A DNA stretch of 64,000 nt from Elymus sibiricus (lineage: Eukaryota > Streptophyta > Magnoliopsida > Poales > Poaceae): the NCBI GenBank assembly GCA_039707655.1, contig CM077671.1, forward strand, positions 303,180,509 to 303,244,508, given 5' to 3'. Position 1 is the stretch's first letter, and each line of letters begins with the position of its first letter. The position numbers and the translations under genes were made by a program. The notes under the pieces were generated by a model, which worked only from the letters and a program-made list of their open reading frames with translations, ran no database searches and was not told the DNA's origin. Positions 1 to 11,500 of this stretch are shown here, one piece after another.

Positions 1-599
1 ATACTTCAGTGACGGGGTTCATTTTTTTAAAACAAGTTCAATATAAAGAAAAGTAAAAACAAATCAGCGACGGGGTTCAAATTTTTATTTATTTTCTCTT
101 TTTCAATTTCCTTTTTTGTTCAATATATTTTAAAATATAATTCTTTTTACAATTTTCAAATTCTAGAAATTTCAAGAAAAATCAACCAAATCAAAATTGC
201 ATTTAAACATAGAATTATTTCGTATAAAATTGAGAAATTTAACTAAACATAGAAATTAAAATTCAAATATAGAGATATTTTACATAGAAATTTAATTGAA
301 CAAAGAAAATAAAATTTAAACATAGCAAAAATTAATTTTCTACACTAATCATAATCTACTTGTCATCCTTATCACTCCCGGCGAGGTAAAAAATTAAATT
401 TCTATGCTAATACTAATCTACTGTAGTGGTTAGTTTTTGGTCTTTTTCCCTTCCTGGTTTGGCTAATCCTAATCTACTGTAGTGGTCCGATTTTGGTCTT
501 TTTTTCCTTCCTGGTTTGGTTTTTGTCCTGGTTTTATTTTTTATTTTTGCACCTTTTCTTTTCCATAATTTTCTGTACTATAATCAAATTTATATATAT
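1..599. other. AT-rich intergenic DNA, no gene seen
   Basis: AT-rich sequence with a few loose direct repeats: a GACGGGGTTCA motif occurs near 12 and 69, and the phrase 'cctaatctactgtagtggt' type repeats near 412-490. Reading frames are short and low complexity. I recognise no protein domain, LTR end or RNA gene here. Confidence 0.5.
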
Positions 600-985
600 G
601 GTGAACATTATTTCAAACACATACCAAACATTTTCTGAACATACGATGAACATATTGATAATATGCGGTGAACTTTTTGTATTGTATGATGATATTTTTT
701 AATATCAAATGGACATTTTTAAAAATATATATGAATGTATATGTCGAATATTTTTTGAAAAAGCATTGAACAATTTTGGAATAATACATTGAACATTTGT
801 GTAACATACGCTGAACAAATTTCAACACAAAGTGAACATTTGTATCATTCGTTGAACAATCTCTAATATACAACGAACATTTGTATAATGCGTGGTAAAC
901 TTTTTCAAATATACCGTGATTCCATGTATATTTTATTAGTATACGACGAACATTTTTGAAACACACAATGAACATTGTATAATAC
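600..985. repeat. Degenerate short repeats containing GAACATTTT
   Basis: The segment is built from irregular copies of a roughly 20-40 bp unit centred on TGAACATTTTT or TGAACATTTGT with AT-rich spacers. Such degenerate arrays are common filler in Triticeae DNA. No coding potential is visible. Confidence 0.5.
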
Positions 986-1077
986 GCGAAGGCTGAAAGA
1001 AATATAAATCACAAAGAAACACAGAAAATAATAGTAGAAACAGAAACACAAACAGAAAAAAGATAAAAACAAACAAA

Positions 1078-1205
1078 CAGCGAAGCGACCGTAGGCCCGC
1101 CCAAACTGAGTCGGGCGGGGGCTCCGCACCCCCGCCCCCCCCCACCCCCCCCACATATCTTATTTGGGCCGGCCCAATTCGCTTAGCCACCGGTTTTGGG
1201 AACCG
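1078..1205. repeat. GC-rich island with hairpin in AT-rich repeat DNA
   Basis: An abrupt GC-rich block with a potential hairpin (GGGCGGGGG pairing with CCCCCGCCC around 1115-1140), then a C-rich run and GGGCCGGCCC near 1167. It is flanked on the left by A-rich and on the right by T-rich DNA. A second island at 2395-2530 has the related GGGCCGGGCC, so the pair may be ends or subterminal blocks of an old DNA element. I cannot define its borders. Confidence 0.3.
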
Positions 1206-1299
1206 GTTTTTTATGTTTTTACCGTTTTTTTTCTTTTTTCGTTTTCATGTTTCTGTTTCTTTTTTCTTTTCATTTTTTAGTTCCTGTTTTTTTTCAATG

Positions 1300-2230
1300 T
1301 TATTTTATAATTTTAAAAATGTTCTAAATTGTTCTTCAAATTCGAAAAATGTTTTTGTAATAAATGTTCTAAATTTCAAATAGTTGCCGTTTTTCAAAAA
1401 CATTCATAAATTAAAAAAATGTTCATCAAATTCGAAAAATGTTTTTTAATAAATGTTCTAAATTTCAAATAGTTGCCATTTTTCAAAAATATTCATAACT
1501 CTAAAAAATGTTTGGGATTTTCAAAAAATGGTAGGTATTTTAAAAATGTTCGGTATTTTAAGAAAATATTTGGTATTTTCAGAAAATGTTTGGTAGTTTC
1601 ACAAAATGTTCAAAATGTTCAAAATTTTGTTCAATTTTTAAACTAAGTTCATGTTCGAAAATTGTTGTTAAAATTCGAAAAATGTTCTTGATCTCTAAAA
1701 ATGTTCCAAATTTCAAAAAATTGTCGTTTTTCAAACATTGTTTATAAATTCAAAAAATGTTCTGGATTTTCATTAAATGTTTTTGTTTTTTCAAAAAAAA
1801 TGTTTCTTGTCTTTCAAAAAATGTTCTTGTTTTTCAAAAAAAAAATCTCAAGTTTCAAAAAAAGTTCGTGTTTTAAAAAATTGTTCGCGTTTATGAATTT
1901 GTTCAGGATTTTTGAAAATTGTTCTCATTTTCAAAATTTGTTATCTAGATTCAAAAAATGTTCGTGCTTTAAAAATTTGTTCGCGCTTCCAAATTTGTTT
2001 GGGGTGTTTCAAATTGTCCCCCGTTTCAACATTTTGTTCTCAAGATTCGAAAAATGTTCGTGCTTTAAAAAATTGTTCGCGCTTCCAAATTTATTTAGGA
2101 TTTTTTCAAAATTGTTTTCGGTTTCAAATTTTTTTCTCAGGATTCAAAAAATGTTCGTGCTTTAAAAAATTATTCGCGCTTTCAAATTTGTTCCCATTTT
2201 AAAAAATGTTCATGTTTTAAAAAAATTATT
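1300..2230. repeat. Degenerate tandem array of TTCAAAAAATGTTCG-like units
   Basis: Many imperfect 20-35 bp units such as 'ttcaaaaaatgttcg', more regular in the right half (1900-2210), where larger blocks of about 100 bp recur. Translated frames show only the repeat (SKNVRALK-like), so they are not genes. Confidence 0.6.
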
Positions 2231-2394
2231 GGTAAATTAAAGATTTTTTTGTTTTCGTAAAAAGAAAAAAAGGAAAAAGGGAAGAAGAAACGAGCCAAAA
2301 AAGAAAAAAAGGAAATAAGCAGAAAAGGAAAAAAGGAAACAGAAAAAAAGCAAAAAGCAAATTATCAGATTTTTTTGAAACAAAAAAAAAAAGC

Positions 2395-2530
2395 TGGGCC
2401 GGGCCAGTCGGCTGACCCTCCTGTGCGTGCGAGCGAGCCGAGCCTCAAATAGTATCTACCCTGATACTTAATTGGAATCGTTTATGGGCAACCATTAGCA
2501 GGCTAGCCCATTAGCGCTGTTTGCTCGCTG
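2395..2530. repeat. Second GC-rich island
   Basis: GC-rich block starting with GGGCCGGGCCAG after an A-rich tract (2250-2390) and followed by T-rich DNA (2560-2770). It mirrors the island at 1078-1205 in composition. Confidence 0.3.
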
Positions 2531-2789
2531 TATGATGTAGGTTCGCTCTGCTTTGGATTCATTCTTGTTTTATGTTTCCTAATTTTATTCATCTTTTCAC
2601 CAGTTTTTTCGGTTTGTCTTCATTTCAGCTACGTTCTATTTTTCTCTAGTTATTTTCTTTCTATTTTTGCCTTTGTTTTACTTTGATTTTCTTTCTTTTT
2701 TTCCTTAGTTTTCTTCAGTTTTTTAATTTTCTTTTGTTTATTTGTTGTTTATTACCTAGTTTTTAACACATATCTTATTTGTTTTTCTC

Positions 2790-3345
2790 AGTACGCAATG
2801 TACATTTTTGATAGACGCTGGACATTTTTTAAATATATCATGTATTTTTTAACTACATGTTTTGAAATATATTTTTAAATACATCGTAACATTTGTGAAA
2901 TACACATTATATATTTTGTAATGACGCTAAATATATTTTTTCTAAACTACCCGAACATTTCTTTTACATTGTATAAATACTTTTTAAAATTTAACGGACA
3001 CTTTCTTGAAAATATTCGAATATTTCTTTACAATGTCACATAGAAATTTTTATTGAATTTTTTTTGACTAACTGAACATGTTCTTACATTGTATATAACA
3101 TTTTTAAAAAATTTCATGAACATGTTTTTGAAACACGGGTGTATTCCATAAAATGTGACGTATGTTTTTTAATGGCATGAAGTATTTTTATACATTAGTC
3201 ATACATGTTTAATATTTTATAAAATTTTCTAAGCGTGGCATAAATTTTTCGTATTCGCGGGAGCATTTTTCCCTTGTCATGATTTTTTAAAAAGTTATCA
3301 ACATTTTTTTGAAACTGCAATCAAAAATTGTGTACCATGTTAACA
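2790..3345. repeat. Degenerate GAACATTT repeat segment
   Basis: Same style of AT-rich short-repeat DNA as 600-985, in the same orientation. From 3346 to 3861 the DNA becomes more ordinary and I see no gene or repeat end. Confidence 0.4.
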
Positions 3346-4517
3346 AAATTTTCAAATTCGTGTCTTTAAATTTATTTAGTAATTTAAGTTTTTGAAACAT
3401 ATGTATTTAATGTAAAATATCAATAAAAGTATAAAAGGGAAGGAAAAAATATTTTGGGTTTTGATATCGATTTTGATACATATAAGATGTCCTGCGGATA
3501 ATGCAAATCAAAGCTATTTGCTGCCTGACACATGCATATATGACCGATTGTGATCGTTGACACCGATGAAGAGCTCTACTATCTTCAAAAGTGTCAGTCA
3601 AGCAAACCCCTTGAGCATCCCGATACAATTCCGTTCTCTCGCTCTTGAGCGATAATGTTAATGTCTCTGGCGGCGATCTATCAGGCCTCCTCATCAAGGT
3701 TCTCCCAATATCCTAAGCATTTCTTTGCCTCGTGGACCGAGACAGTGTGTGGATTTCCTTGTAGTCATGTTGGTCATTTTCTTCCTAAGTTTTGAGCTTG
3801 TCGCCATCCTAACTCTAAAACCAGATCTGTTCTAGGGTTTGGGTATCTTCTTTTAGGATAACTAGATGATACCCCGCGCGTTGCTGCGGGACTTCATCAG
3901 GACATGATTTAAACTATATCATGAAAATCTTGTTATATCAGCTATGCTTGAGGGGCTGACCAAAAAGAAAGAGGTAGATATAATGATGTTTGATGGTTCT
4001 TAGACCTTGTGAAAGGTGAAACTGAACTGATGAGAAGAGCGAACACTTTTGATTTGGATGTGAACATTTAACACTCTTGCTCATATGGGATAAACTTAGT
4101 GATGGCACTTGAGTTGATGCTTCATAACACAAAAAATGTCTAAGTGCAAAGACAATGGTAAGCATCAGAACTAATTGTTGGTTGCAGAGAAATATATGTA
4201 CATACACAACATCAATTCATTAAAAAGGAAATTGGTGTTAATATACTGATGTAAGATAATGGTTATAAATACAATTTCATTGAAAACTGCATCAACATAG
4301 GCAAACATATACAATTCACAAAACACCAAACCGAATGACCCTATTAGTCATGCAAAAACATACAACTTCATAAGAAAAATACTGGAGTACTTTCTTAGAC
4401 AATAGATTACCGTACAGGGCACCATACTCAAAATTTACCCTCTCCGGATCGTACTATCAGCGCCAAAACATATCTTGTTCTGAGTTTAGGACGAATTCCA
4501 TGAATCATTTGCTAGGA

Positions 4518-4725
4518 CAAATAGTGACATGCTCGGTCTGTAAAATTGATAGAGGAGATGGTCAATGATCAGGATGAACATCTTGTCAATCTTAGACAAA
4601 AGATTTTCTGAATAGATAAACAAATAGTGACATGCGCGGTCTGTAAGATTGGAGAGGAGACGGTCAATGATCAGGACGAACATCTTGTCAATCTTAGATA
4701 AAATATTTTATGCATAGATAAACGT
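4518..4725. repeat. Tandem duplication, about 104-bp unit, inside the Helitron
   Basis: Two copies of a unit starting 'agtgacatg(c/t)...cggtctgtaa' and ending '...gatagataaac', offset by about 104 bp (about 4522 and 4626), with scattered substitutions. Confidence 0.75.
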
Positions 4726-5154
4726 ACCTGCTATCGGCCTCGAGTTTGGCCAAATCCCTTCTTACATAGATTGAAAAGAACACCCAGACTGGCGAATCAT
4801 GGCATGTTGTGGTACTTGCTGCATGAACCAAAAAAGACAATGATAATTAAATCTCTAATGAAAGTACATACCAAAATTTATCCCAACAAAATCAAGTGGG
4901 CATATCGAAATGAATTGTTGCAGCATATATGCAGGGCTATGAAATTAGGAGGGGGAAAGCACCAACAAAGGCGAATGAGCAAATGAAATGCGAACAGGCG
5001 TGCGTGTGGATAAATATGGCAGTGCGTACCTGTATTTAAGCGTGAACACGACGACGGCTCAGTTCCGCAATTGCAGGGTAACTGAGGGCGAGATATTCGG
5101 TGGCGATGAATGCGGTGTCGTTTCGCGTCAGTTGTAGACCCACAGATGAGACGT

Positions 5155-5264
5155 ACAGTGGCGTAAATAAGAGCCACCGCGGGGAAGATGAACCACAAAC
5201 TGAGTTTTTGTGCTCTCGGGGAGGCGGACGGGCCAGTGGCGGCGGCCGCCCGAGGGAGGAGCAT
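5155..5264 (-). pseudogene. Possible captured gene exon in the Helitron
   Basis: On the minus strand a GC-rich frame opens at 5264 with an Ala/Pro-rich start followed by a hydrophobic stretch (LWFIFPAVALIYATV), and a GT splice-donor-like site (ACT/GTACGT) follows near 5155. The base composition differs sharply from the AT-rich left half. Grass Helitrons often carry gene fragments, so this may be a 5' exon of a captured gene. I recognise no family and see no matching second exon. Confidence 0.2.
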
Positions 5265-5705
5265 CGATCGATGCTACCTAAGGGCTTGGGTTCGCTTGGC
5301 GAAACCTAGCGGCGAGTCACTGCATGGGCTATTTTTTCTTTTCTTCGGGCTGAATCATTCAACGAAGGAAGGCTTGGAACGTCCAAAAACCAGCTGTAGC
5401 CCACGTACCAAAGTTTGGCTAGGACAGCCCAAGTGCAAAAAGTGAAGGGAAGGCAAGGAGTCCAACCGGGGGAAGGCAGCGAGCGTTCCAGCGCGGGGCA
5501 TCGGTGACAGCAAAAACGATGCTCGTGAGGCAGGTTGTGGTGGGTCTCTTAGTCGGTAACTGAAAGCTTATGTGGCAGCTGCAGTAGTGGTAGGTCCCAT
5601 ATGTAAGTCATTGATAGAATGCTGACGTGGCAGGTGTGCTGAGGTGGATAGACTGCATGTCAAGAGAAATAGGGTAGTGGGGATGAACTATTTAGGTATT
5701 ATAGA

Positions 5706-6162
5706 TATCCATTTTATGAAAGACTCAAGATGATACATAGGACACTTGACAGTTGCAACAACACTAAGTCAAAACGATGTTTAGGATATACACAGTAAAA
5801 AAACAGAAGAAAGAAAAGAATGACAATTAATTGTCATGCAAACATCAGCATGTGACAACAATTTGCAACTCCAACCTCATGTTTTTCGAAAAGCACATCT
5901 AGATCAAGAAAGGCCCTCTTCTTAAAACAATGCTTCAACAAGGGAACGACCTCGTAAAAGGGGCAGGCATCAACATGCATCTTCTGTAAAGTGGAACAAC
6001 ATTAACATCTTCCCGGATTTAAAAGCATGCCATAGAATATCACTTTAGCAACGGAACAGTTCAAAACACGTGTCCATCCTTGCTTCATGAGGTTATCTTG
6101 GGTTAAAACATTATTTGCACAATCTAAGTAATATGTCATTGATTTTGGGTCCCGATATTCAC
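5706..6162. other. Intergenic, nothing recognised
   Basis: AT-rich single-copy-looking DNA right of the Helitron. No convincing frame, RNA gene or element end. Confidence 0.4.
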
Positions 6163-6972
6163 CATACGTGTGGCATATTAGACATCCACCCACACACCGT
6201 GTGTGGCATACGCAGGAGGCAGCCCACACGGGTCGTGTGCGGGCGAACAATAGAACTGCCCACACGTGTGGGCGCAGCTACTTCGTGCCACACGCCCAAC
6301 AAGTACTACTCATCCCCACCCGCGCGTGCGGCACGAAGCAAATCTGCCCACACGTCATGGCGCAGCTACGTTAGTTACCAGCGGGATGACACTTTAGTTA
6401 CCTCCGGGGATGACAACTCTAGTTACCCGGGATGGCAAATATAGTTGTAAAAGCATGGCAACTCTCTCTGTTTTGGTTAACTATAGTTACCCGCGGGATG
6501 ACACTTTAGTTACCCGGGGATAGTTGTCATGTGTGTTTACCTAGTTGTATGTGTGGTCCAACCATAGTTGTCATGTATGGTTAATCGTAGTTGCCATGTG
6601 TGTTTACCTGGTTGTCACGTACGTGCAACTATAGTTGCCATCTAGCAACGAATCATAGTTGCCATGCGTATTTACGTAGTTTCCACGTACGCGCAACTGC
6701 AGTTGCCATCTAGCAATGTACGAGCGTCGTGTGGAGAGCAGTTCGCCCACACGCGCGTGGACTAGGTGGTGGTTGTGTGGGCAGAAACTGGTTCGCCCAC
6801 ACGGCGCAGCTGGCAACCACGCGTTGTGGGTGAACTCTCCAACGCCCACACACACGATGATGCCTACGTGGCACTGAAATTCCAACAAATTCCTTTAGGA
6901 TTCGTGCAAAACAGAATCAACGTGGATAGACGCGGGTGGACGAAGTCTAAACCTACCACACGTGTGGGCGTT
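6163..6972. mobile_element. Candidate non-autonomous TIR element with CACACGTGTG palindromes
   Basis: The two ends resemble each other in inverted orientation: at about 6167 'acgtgtggcatattagac', and on the minus strand from about 6968 'cacgtgtggtaggtttagac'. Inside are many CCCACACGTGTGGG-type palindromes (6180-6350, 6725-6850) and repeated 'agttgccat' and 'agttaccc' motifs (6360-6720). There is no transposase frame. I could not find a clean target duplication, so the borders and superfamily are uncertain. Confidence 0.4.
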
Positions 6973-7267
6973 ATCATTTGGGTTGATTTTACGCGGAGAT
7001 TCGTGTGGGTGTTTTTTGTTTTTGTTTTTTTTCTATGTTTTATTAAGTCACTTAGACTCATTCCTTCCTTTTTTGGCCCTGGACCTGGTAGGTGTCGGAT
7101 CTGAGCAATCTCTATCATCTGCTCGTTTCTTGTTCGTTCTATTTTCATCTAATAATACGTGGTATGTACGAGCCCCTATTTTGAGCCCAAGTATGGCCGG
7201 ATTATATATTCTCAAGAACAAAATAGCTAGGGCTGACAAAGCAAAGCGAAAAGAATGCGCAGCGAGT

Positions 7268-7273
7268 TTTATT
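7268..7273 (-). promoter_or_regulatory. Candidate polyadenylation signal for the defensin-like gene
   Basis: AATAAA on the minus strand, about 52 bases downstream of the TGA stop of the gene at 7326-7702. Confidence 0.4.
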
Positions 7274-7325
7274 TCCTCAGAGCCAAACAACATGACAACA
7301 TTGGCTACAACCCTCATTCATTCAA

Positions 7326-7702
7326 TCAACAAAGGAAAGAGCAGACGCATTCGTGGGTGTTCTCCGCCGTGCAGTCGCCTACGACGGCCTTGATGCCCGG
7401 GTACTTCCACATGAACTGCTCCACGCACAGCCCGCCGCAATGGTCCCGCTCGCAGACGCCGTCGTGCGGGACGCGGATGGTGACCACGTTGTCGCACGGG
7501 TACCCTTGCAGCGCCGCCCCTTCCGCAGGATCCGCACGAGAGACCGCGTGACACACTGCATGTAAACAAGCAGAAATCAGCTAACCAGTAGCATGCAGCC
7601 ATTGTGCGCCGAGAGAGAGAGAGAGAGAGGAGGGGAGGCCAACCAACCTAGGGAGAGCGCGAGGAGAGCGCAGAGGGCAAGGGGTGCAGCTCTGGTCGCC
7701 AT
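7326..7702 (-). CDS. Defensin-like secreted cysteine-rich peptide (two exons)
   Basis: Two-exon gene. Exon 1 is 7702-7648, a 92-bp GT-AG intron is 7647-7556 (donor G/GTTGGT, acceptor TTACATGCAG), and exon 2 is 7555-7326, ending in TGA. The frame is open across the join and encodes 94 residues. Residues 1 to about 26 form a signal peptide (MATRAAP then an Ala/Leu core). The mature part has eight cysteines at 39, 53, 58, 62, 80, 88, 90 and 94. The spacing C-x13-C-x4-C-x3-C-x17-C-x7-C-x-C-x3-C has the CxxxC and CxC of the CS-alpha-beta fold of plant defensins. The likely role is a secreted antimicrobial or signalling peptide. No stop or frameshift is seen. The CACTA transposon begins at 7726, so only 20 bp of original 5' DNA plus one copy of the 3-bp target duplication remain upstream. 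Confidence 0.8.
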
Positions 7703-7739
7703 GGCGCCGCTGTTACGGGAATCGACACTAGTAGAAAAC

Positions 7740-8015
7740 AGGGCTTTGGTCCAGGCCGGGCCAGCCCATTAGTCCCGGTTCAGTCACGAACCGGGACCAA
7801 TGGGGGCAACAGTCCCGGTTCGTGAGGCCAGGGGGCCGGCCGGGCCTCGTGGGGCATTGTTCCCGGTTCGTCTGGACCCTTTAGTCCCGGTTCCAGACAC
7901 GAACCGGGACCAATGTGCCTCGCTCCTGGCCCACAACCATTGGTCCCGGTTCATGGCTGGAACCAGGACCAAAGGGGGTCCTTTAGTCCCGGTTCCAGCC
8001 ACGAACCGGGACCAA
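7740..8015. repeat. Left subterminal repeats of the CACTA
   Basis: Repeated (G/A)GTCCCGGTTC and its inverse GAACCGGGAC about every 30-50 bp. In CACTA elements such motifs are binding sites for the element's own protein. The block ends just before the TATA box of the transposase gene. Confidence 0.85.
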
Positions 8016-8023
8016 TGAGATGC

Positions 8024-8032
8024 CTATATATA
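8024..8032 (+). promoter_or_regulatory. TATA box of the CACTA transposase gene
   Basis: TATATATA-type sequence right after the subterminal repeats, about 490 bp before the ATG at 8522. The leader between them probably contains an intron, but I cannot place it with certainty. Confidence 0.5.
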
Positions 8033-8521
8033 CCCCCCTCGCCAGCGAGCAGAGCACTCCACACTGCTCTGTTTTTCTGGCCGGCGAGGGGAGAGCTTTG
8101 TGGTGCTCTAGCTCACCTCCTATGCACATGAGGTGTTCGATGAAATGTCCGAGCCATACTTAAGCTTTCTCCTCTGGAAGCTCCTTGTCCAAGCTCCATT
8201 TTCCTCAAGATTTGTCTAGGTTGGCGGTCCGTCCTGTCCCGTCCCCGTCCTCACCGCCGTCGATCGCCCGCGCCCATCTCGGCGCCGGCACCACCGTGGT
8301 TAGCCTCTTCTTCTTATCTTCTTTCTAAAAGAAAAAAGTTCTTACTTGTATGATTTAGATAGATACTTGTGTAACTTTCTTACTTTTATTATTGTTTGTT
8401 ATTATATAGTGCGATGGTTTTGGTTATATGTTGTTCTAGATAGTTATTACTTGTATGATTTAATTAGATGCTCTAGAGAGTTATATGTTGTTCAATAATG
8501 AGAACTATATAACGCACACAG

Positions 8522-11500
8522 ATGAACCGGCACTGGATGTACGGTGACCGACGCACCTCCGAGTATATTAAGGGCCTGCATAATTTTCTCGAAGCGGCTG
8601 AGGCAAACAAGCAGAATGGTTTTATGCATTGTCCATGTACTGTCTGTGAGAATACGAAGGCTTTCTCCAACTCTAAAACCCTTCACTTCCACCTGCTTGA
8701 GAAGGGTTTTATGCCACGCTATAATGTTTGGACCAAGCACGGAGAAAGAGGGGTTATGATGGAAGACAACGAAGAAGAAGAGGATGATGACAACTACCCG
8801 CCCCCTGAATACGGTGATGCTGCAATGGGGGAAGCTGAAGATCAAGAGGAACCAGACGATGTGCCCGATGATGATCTTCGCCGGGTCATTGTTGATGCAC
8901 AGAGAGAATGCGAAAGTGAAAGGGAGAAGTTGAAGTTCGATCGCATGTTAGAGGATCACAAAAAAGGGTTGTACCCAAATTGCGAAGATGACAACAGAAA
9001 GCTCGGTACCACACTGGAATTGCTGCAATGGAAGGCAGACAATGGTGTATCTGACAAGGGATTTAGTTCGCTACTTAAAATAATGAAGAAGAAGCTTCCA
9101 AAGGATAACGAATTGCCCGGCAGTACGTACGAAGCAAAGGAGGTTCTATGCCCTCTAGGATTGGAGGTGTAGAAGATACATGCATGCCCTAATGACTGCA
9201 TCCTCTACCGCGGTGCGTACGAGGATTTGAACGCATGCCCGGTATGCGGTGCGTTGCGGTATAAGATTAGAAGAGATGACCCTGGTGATGTTGAGGGCCA
9301 GAGCACCGAGAAGAGGGTTCTTGCCAAGGTGACGTGGTATGCTCCTATAATACCACGGTTGAAACGTCTGTTCAGAAACAAAAAGCATGCCGAGTTGATG
9401 CAATGGCACAAAAAAGACCGTAAGAAAGACGGGAAGTTGAGAGCACCCGCTGACGGGTCGCAGTGGAGAAAGATCGAGAGAAAGTGGAGCAACTTTACAG
9501 ATGACCCAAGGAACGTATGGTTTGGTTTAAGTGCAGATGGCGTTAATCCTTTTGGGGATCAGAGCAGCAAGCATAGCACATGGCCTGTGACTCTATGTAT
9601 GTATAACCTTCCTCCTTGGTTGTGCATGAAGCGGAAGTTCATTATGATGCCAGTGCTCATCCAAGGCCCTAAGCAACCCGGCAATGACATTGATGTGTAC
9701 CTAAGGCCATTAGTTGATGAACTTTTACAGCTATGGAATGGAAGAGGTGTACGTGTGTGGGATGAGAACGAACAGGAGGAATTTGACCTACATGCGTTGC
9801 TGTTTGTAACCATCAACGATTGGCCTGCTCTCAGTAACCTTTCAGGACAGACAAACAAGGGATACCACGCATGCACACACTGTTTAGATGACACCGACAG
9901 TATATATTTGGACAAATGCAGGAAGAATGTGTACCTGGGGCATCGTCGATTACTTCCGACCAACCATCAATGTCGAAAGAAAGGAAAGCATTTCAAAGGT
10001 GAGGCAGATCACCGGAAGAAGCCTGCCCTCCATACTGGTGATCACATACTTGATATGGTCAATGATTTACAAGTAATCTTTGGAAAGGGTCCTGGCGGAC
10101 TATCTGTTCCGACTGACGATGCGGGACGCGCACCCATGTGGAAGAAGAAATCTATATTTTGGGACCTACCCTATTGGAAATACCTAGAGGTCCGCTCTGC
10201 AATCGACGTGATGCACGTGACGAAGAATCTTTGCGTGAACCTGCTAGGCTTCTTGGGAGTGTATGGGAAGACAAAAGATACACCAGAGGCACGGGAGGAA
10301 CAACAACGTGTGCATGAAAAAGACGGCATGCATCCAAAGCAGTATGAAGGTCCTGCCAGCTACGCTCTTACCAAAGAAGAGAAGGAAATCTTCTTTGAAT
10401 GTCTGCTCAGTATGAAGGTCCCGTCTGGCTTCTCGTCGAATATAAAGGGAATAATAAATATGGCAGAGAAAAAGTTCCAGAACCTAAAGTCTCATGACTG
10501 CCACGTGATTATGATGCAACTGCTTCCGGTTGCATTGAGGGGGCTTCTACCGGAAAACGTTCGATTAGCCATTGTGAAGCTATGTGCATTCCTCAATGCA
10601 ATCTCTCAGAAGGTGATCGATTCAGAAATCCTGCTAAGGTTAAGGAGTGATTTGGTGCAATGTCTTGTTAGTTTCGAGCTGGTGTTCCCACCGTCCTTCT
10701 TCAATATCATGACGCACGTCCTAGTTCATCTAGTCGACGAGATTGTCGTTCTGGGCCCTGTATTTCTACACAATATGTTCCCCTTTGAGAGGTTCATGGG
10801 AGTCTTAAAGAAATATGTTCGTAACCGCGCTAGGCTAGAAGGAAGCATCTCCATGGGCCATCAAACAGAGGATGTCATTGGGTTTTGTGTTGACTTCATT
10901 CCTGACCTTAAGAAGATTGGTCTCCCTCAATCGCGGTATGAGGGGAGACTGACTGGAAAAGGCACGCTAGGAGCGGACTCAATAATATGTAGGGACGGGC
11001 ATTCTTGGTCTCAAGCACACTACACAGTTCTACAGAATTCTACCTTGGTGACCCCGTATGTCGATGAACACAAGAATATTCTGCGCTCCAAACACCCGGA
11101 GCAGTGTGACGAATGGATTACATATGAACACATCAGGACTTTCGGCAGTTGGTTGCAAACACGTCTCATGGGTGACAACACTGTTTCTGATGAGTTGTAC
11201 TCGTTGGCCAGGGGACCATCTTCGACTGTATTGACTTACAAAGGGTACGAGATAAATGGGAATACATTTTACACGATCGCCCAAGATCAAAAGAGCACCA
11301 ACCAAAACAGCGGTGTTCGCTTTGATGCAGCAACCAATAGGGGAAAGGACACATATTATGGTTACATAGTGGACATATGGGAACTTGACTATGGACATGA
11401 TTTCAAGGTCCCTTTGTTTCAGTGCAAATGGGTCAATCTGTCAGGAGGCGGGGTATAGGAAGACCCACAGTACGGAATGACAACAGTGGATCTGAACAAT

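Larger units (their letters stand above)
3862..5705 (-). mobile_element. Non-autonomous Helitron with both termini
   Basis: On the minus strand the element begins with TCTATAATACC (from 5705) and ends with CTAG (3865-3862). About 11 bases before the CTAG there is a hairpin, CCCGC...GCGGG (3872-3891). The flanking bases are A before TC and T after CTAG, the A/T site Helitrons use. These are the standard Helitron marks: 5' TC, 3' CTRR, subterminal hairpin, no target duplication. There is no Rep/helicase reading frame in its 1.8 kb, so it is non-autonomous. Its right half (about 4990-5320) is GC-rich and may include a captured gene piece. Confidence 0.75.

Noticed and set aside
1701..2202. Phe/Lys/Ser-rich frame of 154 residues
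   Set aside because: Translation of the TTCAAAAAATGTTCG repeat array only.
6002..6265. Minus-strand frame of 87 residues with several Cys
   Set aside because: It runs across the border of the TIR-like element, has no signal peptide and no recognisable cysteine spacing.
7318..7602. Other frames over the defensin-like gene (Arg/Gly-rich)
   Set aside because: They are shadows of exon 2; only the spliced frame gives a signal peptide and the cysteine pattern.
9170..11458. Programmed readthrough of TAG in the CACTA transposase and in element D pol
   Set aside because: The bases after the stops differ at each site and do not fit a known readthrough context; decay by C to T change is simpler.
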